From assembly GCA_902762785.1 (NCBI GenBank), contig CACWPL010000012.1, forward strand, positions 1 through 64,000: a stretch of 64,000 nucleotides of DNA. Reading direction: 5' to 3'. Under the pieces are notes generated by a model, which saw only the letters and a program-made list of their open reading frames with translations, was not told the origin of the DNA and did not search any database. Of the stretch, positions 1 to 7,100 are shown in pieces; positions within the stretch are counted from its first letter, which is position 1, and each line of letters starts with the position of its first letter. Position numbers and translations under genes: made by a program. The DNA comes from an uncultured Ruminococcus sp. (lineage in GTDB: Bacteria > Bacillota > Clostridia > Oscillospirales > Ruminococcaceae).

Positions 1-19
1 TTCTCAAAGCCGCCGCGGA

Positions 20-640
20 GCTTTCAAGCGCGACATCCCGCACATGACACCGCCCGCAAAGTGACGGCGCGGCATGTGCAAAAGGAGGCGTCCTCAAAGC
101 CTCACGCGTCGCTTTAAAGCACGGCATCCCGTGCGTATCGCTGTCCCGAAGAGAGACGTGGTGGCGTGTGGAAAAGACGGGATGTCATGCGTAAATAACG
201 GCACCCCAAGATCCGCCGCGCCGCTTTAAAGCGCGGCACATCGCACATGACACCGCCCGCAAAGTGACGGTGTGACGTGAAGGAAAGGCGGCGTGGCGTG
301 TGCAAAAGGGGACGTCCCCAAGGTCGCCCGCGCCGCTTTCAAGCACGGCATCCCGCACATGACACCGCCCGCAAAGTGACGGCGCGGCATGTGCAAAAGG
401 AGGCGTCCTCAAAGTCTCACGCGTTGCTTTAAATCGCGGCATCCCGTGAGACGTGGTGGCGTGTGGAAAAGACGGGATGTCGCGTGTAAATAACGGCACC
501 CCCAGATCCGCCGCGCCGCTTTAAAGCACGGCACATCGCACATGACACCGCCCACAAAGGGGCGAGGCGGCGTGTGTAAAAAACGGCGCGGCGTGTGCGA
601 AAGACGTCGTGCCATGTGTCAAAAACAGCGTCCCATCGTC
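20..640. repeat. Two-copy tandem repeat, period about 315 bp
   Basis: A unit starting near base 20 recurs from base 335. The second copy lacks 20 bases next to the CCCGTG at 443-448 (first copy CCCGTG at 128-133). Inside each unit a shorter motif recurs: GCTTT(C/A)AAGC, then a GGCAT/GGCACAT segment, then GCACATGACACCGCCC. It is seen near 20, 215, 335 and 515. Short minus-strand frames cross the repeat and carry repeated His-Thr-Pro-Arg words, but they have no ribosome site and look like by-products. No gene, promoter or RNA family was recognised in bases 1-724. Confidence 0.8.
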
Positions 641-724
641 CAAAGCGGGACCTTCCGGGCTTGCGGGGCGCGATCAAGTACCAACGAAAAAACGACCATA
701 TCACCACGAAGGGAGGGATCGGCG

Positions 725-1492
725 ATGTGCGAATTGATGGGCGTCTCGGCGTCCGTGCCGACGGACATCCGCGCGCTGCTGCGGGAGTTCTATGCCCATA
801 GTGTGCGCCATCCGCACGGGTGGGGACTGTTCCGGATCCAGGACGGGACGCCGGAGTGGTACCGCGCGCCGGAGCGTGCCAAGGACAGCACCGTACTGCC
901 GTCCCTCATCGAGGAGACCCTGCCGCAGACGGCCGCGCTCGCGCACATCCGTCTGGCGACCGTCGGCGCGATCAAGCCGGAGAACTGCCATCCGTACCAT
1001 GGGGCAGACGCCTCCGGGCGCATGTGGACGCTCATCCACAACGGCACCATCTATTCGAGCCGCCGCCTGACGCCCTATCACGGCATCCAGACCGGCGACA
1101 CGGACTCCGAGCGCGTCTTCCTCTACCTCCTCGACTGCCTCGGGACGGCCATCCGGGAGGCGCAGCGGCCGCTCACAGCAGAGGAGCGGTTCGCGGTCGT
1201 GGAGCGGTTCGTCATCTCGCTCGCGGCGCGCAATAAGCTGAACCTGCTCATCTGGGACGGCGAGCTGCTCTACGTCCACAAGAACATGGAGGGCACGCTC
1301 TGCATGCTTGAGCGGGACGGGGCGCGGATCGTCTCGACCACGCCGCTCTCCGCCGAGCGCTGGGAGCCTGTCCCGACCGCGCAGCTCATGGCTTACCGTG
1401 ACGGCGCCGAGGCGTTCGCGGGCATCTGCCACGGGCGCGTCTTCGTGCCGAATCTGGCCTACATCACCGCCGCGGCGGCGCTCGGCATCTAG
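725..1492 (+). CDS. Class II glutamine amidotransferase (YafJ-like)
   Basis: A stand-alone glutamine amidotransferase domain of 255 residues. The start at 725 puts the nucleophilic Cys at position 2, as the N-terminal nucleophile family requires. A GGGAGG ribosome site lies just upstream, and the longer open frame from 542 runs through the repeat region and is rejected. Visible family motifs are HGWGLF near residues 31-36, RLATVG at 76-81 and HNGTI at 105-109, which hold glutamine and form the oxyanion hole. No synthase domain follows, so the acceptor of the released ammonia is unknown. Proteins of this type are usually annotated as predicted glutamine amidotransferases. It lies 29 bases upstream of the cysteine synthase gene and may be co-transcribed with it. 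Confidence 0.88.
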   Translation: MCELMGVSASVPTDIRALLREFYAHSVRHPHGWGLFRIQDGTPEWYRAPERAKDSTVLPSLIEETLPQTAALAHIRLATVGAIKPENCHPYHGADASGRMWTLIHNGTIYSSRRLTPYHGIQTGDTDSERVFLYLLDCLGTAIREAQRPLTAEERFAVVERFVISLAARNKLNLLIWDGELLYVHKNMEGTLCMLERDGARIVSTTPLSAERWEPVPTAQLMAYRDGAEAFAGICHGRVFVPNLAYITAAAALGI

Positions 1493-1521
1493 CCGCATCG
1501 ACAAGGAAAGAGGTGACATCC

Positions 1522-2457
1522 ATGCTCTATCACAGCATCACGGAGCGCATCGGCCGCACGCCGATGGTCGCGCTGACGCGGGTCGGTGCCGCACTGGGCG
1601 CCGGTGCGGACGTCTTCGCCAAGCTGGAATACCAGAACCCCGCCGGCTCCGTCAAGGACAGGATCGCGGCGGCCATGATCCACGAGGCCGAGGTGCAGGG
1701 ACGCCTCCGCCCCGGCACACGCATCATCGAGCCGACCAGCGGCAACACAGGCATCGGGCTCGCGGCGGTCTGTGCGGCGCGGGGGTATCGGCTCGTGATC
1801 GTCATGCCGGAGTCCATGAGCGAGGAGCGGCAGAGGATCCTGCGTGCCTACGGCGCCGAGCTCGTCCTCACGCCCCATGCGGACGGGATGCGCGGCGCGC
1901 TCATGACCGCCTACGCGATGGCGCAGGGCGACCCGAACAGCTTCATCCCCTCGCAGTTCACCAATCCCGCGAACCCCGCCTGTCACCGCCAGACCACCGG
2001 CCCGGAGATCTGTGAGGACATGGACGGCCGCGTGGACGTGTTCGTGGCGGGCGTCGGGACGGGCGGCACGATCTCGGGCGTGGGGGAGTATCTCAAGTAC
2101 CGCTGTCCCGGCGTGACGGTCGTGGCGGTCGAGCCGGAGGGCAGTGCGGTGCTGACCCACGGCATCGCCGGCCAGCACGGCATCCAGGGCATCGGCCCCG
2201 GCTTCGTCCCGGACACGCTCAACACCGAGATCTATGACAGCGTCATGACCGTGCGGGACGAGGAGGCCGCGGCGATGTGCCGTCTCCTTGCGCGGACGGA
2301 GGGGATGCTCGTCGGGCTCTCGTCCGGTGCGGCGGCGCATGCGGCGTTCCGTCTCGCGCGGCAGGCGCAGTTCCAGGGGCAACGCATCGTCACCGTCTTC
2401 CCGGACAGCGGCGAGCGCTACCTCTCCACCGGCATCTTCGATCCAGACGCGACATGA
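1522..2457 (+). CDS. cysK: Cysteine synthase (O-acetylserine sulfhydrylase)
   Basis: A PLP-dependent enzyme of 311 residues that makes cysteine from O-acetylserine and sulfide in the cytoplasm. The PLP lysine is Lys45 in GSVKDR. The substrate loop PTSGNTG is at 71-77, and the glycine-rich phosphate loop GTGGTISG lies about 60 percent along the chain. Length and motif order fit CysK rather than cystathionine beta-synthase, since no C-terminal CBS domain is present. The ATG at 1522 is chosen over an in-frame GTG at 1513 because the GTG lies inside the AAGAGGTG ribosome site. A hairpin terminator follows the stop. Confidence 0.95.
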   Translation: MLYHSITERIGRTPMVALTRVGAALGAGADVFAKLEYQNPAGSVKDRIAAAMIHEAEVQGRLRPGTRIIEPTSGNTGIGLAAVCAARGYRLVIVMPESMSEERQRILRAYGAELVLTPHADGMRGALMTAYAMAQGDPNSFIPSQFTNPANPACHRQTTGPEICEDMDGRVDVFVAGVGTGGTISGVGEYLKYRCPGVTVVAVEPEGSAVLTHGIAGQHGIQGIGPGFVPDTLNTEIYDSVMTVRDEEAAAMCRLLARTEGMLVGLSSGAAAHAAFRLARQAQFQGQRIVTVFPDSGERYLSTGIFDPDAT

Positions 2458-2462
2458 AATGC

Positions 2463-2497
2463 GGCGCCGTCCCTTCGCTGAGGACGGCGCCTTTCGT
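2463..2497 (+). terminator. Rho-independent terminator after cysK
   Basis: Ten-base perfect stem GGCGCCGTCC (2463-2472) pairs with GGACGGCGCC (2482-2491), followed by TTTCGT. It lies between two convergent genes. Confidence 0.75.
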
Positions 2498-2509
2498 GTC
2501 TATGAGCTG

Positions 2510-3106
2510 TCACTTCTCGACCCGGATCACCGCGACACAGCACGGCACGAGGCCGCGCACCATGCGGTATTCCGCCGCGATGCCGCGGTCCTCAAAGAAC
2601 TGCCGGTAGCTCTCCCGGCTGAACTGCCGCGGGAACTGCGTGCCCATGGCGCGGAACACGGTCGTGACGGCCGTGGCGCGGGCATTCTCCTGGGCGACAT
2701 AGGTCGGGATCAGGAGCAGACCGCCCGGCTTGACCACCCGCCGCAGCTCGTCGAGCGCACGGTCGGGGTCGTCGAGCAGATGGATCACGTTCGCGGCCAC
2801 GGCGGCGTCGAAGCAGGAATCGCGGCATCGGATCGCCGTGATGTCCGCATAGCGGAGCGTGACGTTGGCCTGTCCGCGGACCTTCTCCCAGCAGCGGCGG
2901 AGCATCCTGCGCGAATAGTCCGTCGCGATGAGCCGCCCGCACGCCGGGGCGAGCACACGCGTCATGATCCCCGTCCCGCAGGCGCACTCGAGCACGGTGT
3001 CGTCCTCATGGAGATAGGACGCGCAGATCGCCGCCGCCTCGTCGTTCACCTTCCGCTCCACGACCTGATAGAGGTCGTAGATGCCGGCCATCCTGTCCCA
3101 AAACAT
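2510..3106 (-). CDS. Class I SAM-dependent methyltransferase
   Basis: A cytoplasmic methyltransferase of 198 residues with a Rossmann-type SAM fold. Motif I is VLECACGTG at about 38-46, followed by the acidic ribose-binding strand end ATDYS at 61-65 and a downstream FDAAVAANVIHLL segment typical of UbiE/COQ5-like Methyltransf_11 proteins. The substrate cannot be read from sequence. It is the third gene of the operon that starts at 10011. Its ribosome site AAAGGAGG overlaps the stop codon of the HEPN-type gene upstream, leaving a gap of 12 bases, which points to coupled translation. The tight coupling suggests a role with the ATPase and HEPN proteins, although co-option of a housekeeping methyltransferase is also possible. 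Confidence 0.85.
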   Translation of the reverse strand: MFWDRMAGIYDLYQVVERKVNDEAAAICASYLHEDDTVLECACGTGIMTRVLAPACGRLIATDYSRRMLRRCWEKVRGQANVTLRYADITAIRCRDSCFDAAVAANVIHLLDDPDRALDELRRVVKPGGLLLIPTYVAQENARATAVTTVFRAMGTQFPRQFSRESYRQFFEDRGIAAEYRMVRGLVPCCVAVIRVEK

Positions 3107-3118
3107 CGCATCCTCCTT

Positions 3119-4156
3119 TCAGCGGAACAGTCCCAGCGCCTCGAGCGACTTCCAGGGGATGGGGTCGAGGTGGGAGAGGTCGTTGCGCGCCTTGCGCATC
3201 CGCGCGAGCTGGTCGATGTCGGCCTTGTCGGCGAGCCCCCGGCTCTGGCAGAGGAACCAGATATGGACGATCTCCAGCTCCTTCGGCTCGGTGATATAGC
3301 CGCCGTAGCCGTTCGGGATGGAGAGGTCCTTGGGGAAGCGGTGGCCGTATTTTTGAAGATACCGCTGGCGCTGCTCCTCCAGGATCGGGTAGACCGTTCG
3401 GATCTGCGCGCGCCAGACGGCCTCACGCTGCCGGGCGGTGTCCTTCCCGAGGATGGCGGCCGCCGTGCCCAGCGGGTCGTGTGCGAGCGCCGTGCCCTCG
3501 GAGGCGAGCGCGGCGGCCGGCTCCGGCGCGTACCCCGCCAGCGACGCGGCCAGCTCCGTGATGTACTGCGCCATCGCGCCGCGGATGTCCTTCTCCGTGA
3601 GGACGGCCTGGCAGACCATCAGCGTGTCCTGCTCGGAGAGGTCGCGTCCCAGGTCGAGATAGCGGCCCATGTCCTTGCGGAGGTCGCGGGACTGCGCGTC
3701 CTCCATCAGCAGCGCAAAGATGCCGTGGCGCTCCCCCGCTGCGGCCAGATAGCTCGTGACCGTCTTGAGCCACGCCTCACAGGCCTTCCCGCGGATCCCC
3801 CGCACGATGACGATGGCGCGGGACAGCGAGATCTCGGGGTGCTGCGCCATGTAGCGCTCCTCCGGCTCGCTCGGCCAGTATTCGTCCTTCTGGTCCTCCT
3901 CGGCGAACGTCTCGAGGAGACGCGCACCGGGGGACATGGTATCGTCGGAGACATCGAGCTCCTTCAGCTTCTGGACGCCGAGGCGCTCGCCGAGCGGCGC
4001 GGTGAGGCGCTCGACGAGCAGCGTCTCCCAGGGGAGCGGCCCCGGGCTCCGCAGCACGACGCTTCTGCCGCTGCACAGCGTATCCTGCGCCTCCCGCAGG
4101 ATACGGGAGGCCGTCGGCATATGGTCCCACCAGAACGTTCCGATCGTGTTTTCCAT
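3119..4156 (-). CDS. HEPN-motif protein with degenerate NTPase-like N-terminus
   Basis: A 345-residue protein with no family name I can give with certainty. The C-terminal helical part ends in RNDLSH (324-329), a match to the R-x4-6-H catalytic motif of HEPN ribonucleases, within the context KARNDLSHLDPI. The N-terminal half alternates strands and helices like a P-loop or STAND domain: a strand at 32-36 leads into SPGPLPWET, where a Walker A would be, and AIVIVRG at 114-120 sits where a Walker B strand would be. The GK(S/T) is absent, so ATP binding is doubtful. ATG 4156 is preceded by AAAGGAGG overlapping the stop of the ATPase gene (14-base gap). Inferred role: effector or partner of the ATPase. 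The HEPN assignment rests on a short motif and needs structure prediction. Confidence 0.7.
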   Translation of the reverse strand: MENTIGTFWWDHMPTASRILREAQDTLCSGRSVVLRSPGPLPWETLLVERLTAPLGERLGVQKLKELDVSDDTMSPGARLLETFAEEDQKDEYWPSEPEERYMAQHPEISLSRAIVIVRGIRGKACEAWLKTVTSYLAAAGERHGIFALLMEDAQSRDLRKDMGRYLDLGRDLSEQDTLMVCQAVLTEKDIRGAMAQYITELAASLAGYAPEPAAALASEGTALAHDPLGTAAAILGKDTARQREAVWRAQIRTVYPILEEQRQRYLQKYGHRFPKDLSIPNGYGGYITEPKELEIVHIWFLCQSRGLADKADIDQLARMRKARNDLSHLDPIPWKSLEALGLFR

Positions 4157-4170
4157 CCGGCATCCTCCTT

Positions 4171-7100
4171 TCACTGTGCATAGCCGGTCAGCGCATCGTC
4201 GACCGCCTTGGCGGTGCCGAGCAGCTCCCGGAAGCCGGTGGTGGAGAACTGGTAGCCGTCGTTGACCACGCTGAGGATGTTCAGATCCCACATCTCACCG
4301 AGCAGGACATCGAGCTGCTCGTCATTGAGCGCGCAGATGCGTGCGATGCCGAGCTCCGTTGCCTCCTCGCGGATGTCGGCGAGGGAGTGGGAGAGCTGGC
4401 TGCCCTCGGAGCAGCGGCCGTTCTTGAGGTCGTCGTAGTAGAGCTGGGCGAGGAGGAGCGCGATGATGTGGTAGTAGCTGCCCTGTGCCTGGTCGACGAA
4501 GAGGGTCATGCGCAGCTTGTTGCTCATCTCACTGACGAAGTGCTTGTCGGCCAGGAGCTTCTTGATGTGATCCTCCGTGACCTCGTAGGGCGGTGTGCTG
4601 CCGATGGAATAGCCGCCGTAGCCCTCCTCCTTCATGGATTCGAGCAGCTTCTGGCAGTAGAGCTGGATGAGACCGGGGAAGTAGTTGGTCTTGCCGAGGA
4701 TGAGGGAGACGATCCGCTCGTCACCGAGCCGGAATCCCAGATAGCCGAGGGTGTGGGTCAGGAGCTCCGTGGCCTCGGGACGGCGGAACGGGCGGACGAT
4801 GACGCTGCTCATGTGCGCCATGATATTGTTGTTATAGAGCATGGCCTCGCGCTCGAAGCGGGAAAGGTCATGCACACCGGCCATCACGATCTTGAAGCGC
4901 GGCGATTGCAGGTTCTTCAGCTCGGAGATGGGGCGGTAGTCGACCTCGGCACAGCTCGAGATGAACTCATCGGCCTCGTCGAGCATGAGGAGGAGGTAGT
5001 GGATGTAGCGGTCGGGATCCTCGTCGGCAAGGCGCTTGCGGATGTGGCGGGCGAGGACCTCCCAGTCGTCGCACTCGCAGGACTCCTCGAGGATGCCGGC
5101 GTCGATCAGGTAGGTCGAGACCTTGTGGGCGGCCTCACGGTAGCCGAGCTTCGTGATGTCCACGAGGACGGCGCGGTCGTGGAGATCGTTGCCGTCCACA
5201 CGCATCTGCGCCATCTTCAGCAGCGCGCTCTTACCGAGCTGACGGCCGCCGTAGACCAGATTCGCACCGCTCGCGACCTCGATGGTGCCCAGCTCCGCGG
5301 AGCGGCCGGCAAAGAGCTCGGGCGGGGTCTGGAAATGCGAGTCCGCGATGAAGGGCTGGTAGTAGGCGAAGGGCATGGTGATGGCCATGAGCATCCTGTC
5401 GACGGACGTCTCTGCGTAGTTGCGTGCGAGGAAGAAGAGGGTCACGCGGTCGATGACGATGTACGTCCGCGTGAGGGTGTGGTCCTGCTTGCAGGCCTTG
5501 GCCAGCTCGTGGCGGTCGTCGATGTTGAGGGCGTGGTCGAGGAGGACGATGGTGTGGCGCGGCGTGCGGCCGATGGTACGGAAGCGGTCGAGGAGCTTCT
5601 TGGTATCGTGGCGGCTGTAGAGACAGAGCACGCGGAAGGGCTCGGTCTCGGCATCCGAGCCGAAGGCGGGGATGGGATAGGGATAGCTGGTGTTGCCGCG
5701 GCGCTTCTCGCGCAGGACGAGATAGCTGTCGGCGTTCGGCTCGCTGGTCTCGCGCGTCACAGTGATCTGGCCAAAGCCGAGCAGACCGAGGAGCTCGGCG
5801 ATGGTCTCCTCCCCGGCAGGGGCGTTCTTGATCCAGTGCATCAGCAGCTTGACGCCGCCGCGTACATCCTTGCGGCCGTTCTCGGACTTGTGCAGGAGGG
5901 TGAGCTCGAGCTCGTCGGCACGGCGGGCATCGCTGCGGCGCACGTCCTCCGTCAGACGATGCTCATGCTGGAGGATGGAGTCGACGACCGTATGGCTGCC
6001 GGAGGCGACGAAGGAATAGTCCTCGCCGTACTCCTCCATGAAGCGGCGCAGGTAGCCCAGCGGCGCCTCGGACCAGTCCTCGACATCGTCGACGTCCTTG
6101 ATGCGCACGCAGTTCATCATGTGCTCTGCGATGGTGTACTCACGGTCGCGGATGGCGGCCTCGATGCGCTCGCGCGGGTAGATGCCGAGGTCGACGTCCG
6201 GCTCGGCGCACAGCTCCTCGAGCTGACGGGTCAGGTCACGGCCGCGGGTCTCGTCCTCACGCGCCACGGTGGCGTTCAGGGCGTTCAGCAGGCGCATGAA
6301 GGCGCCGAAGTCCTGCGTGCGGTCGGTGATGGCCGCCCAGGCGTCGGCAGTGTCGCGCAGCGCGGTCTTGCGTCCCATGACATCGGAGATGCGGCCATAG
6401 CTCTCGGCGAGCTCCAGGTCCTCCTTGAAGTCGCGGTAGCGCTTGAGGACGCGGCTGCGGCTCTGGCGGACGTAGCGCTCCATATCCTCGAAGAGCGGGT
6501 CGTTCGCGAGCGCCTCGTCCCCGGTCTCGCGGGCATAGTCGCGGATGAGACGGGCAGCGCGGTGGTCGTTCTTGGTCACGTCGTCGCTGAAGATGGAGTG
6601 CAGGCGCTCGGTGAGGGACGGGAGCGCTGCCTGGGCATGGCGCTCGATCCGTCCGAAGATGCACAGCTCCGGCAGTCCGCAGAACGTGGACTGGAGCTCC
6701 GGCAGGAAGTTCTCATCGAGCAGGATCTCCTCGCTGCGCAGGAAGCCGGCGAACAGGAAGCGGCGCGTCTTCATGTCCCAGGTGCCCTCGAGCTTGGCAT
6801 AGAGCTCCTCGGCGGTGACGCGCAGCGCCTCGGCAGCGCGGTCGGCGGTCGTGTCCCCGCAGGAATCGGCGATCTCACGCAGGCAGGGCATGAGCTGGGC
6901 ACGGGCGAAGCTGTAGCGTGCGAGGACGGCCTCGCTGTCGGCGCCGCCGGTCTGCTCGGTCACGCAGACCCATCCGCACAGACAGTGGAGCATCGAACGG
7001 ATCACATTGACGACCGAGCTGCGCTTGGGGTCGTGCAGACGCTGGTGCGGACGGTCGACATTGAGACGCTCGGCGCGCATCCGGTCGGCGGCCAGGTCCC

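Noticed and set aside
20-640. CRISPR array
   Set aside because: The repeat period is over 300 bases, with no short regular repeats and unique spacers, and no cas genes are near.
1489-2382. A 297-residue minus-strand frame opposite cysteine synthase
   Set aside because: The plus strand carries intact PLP motifs; the reverse is a composition shadow.
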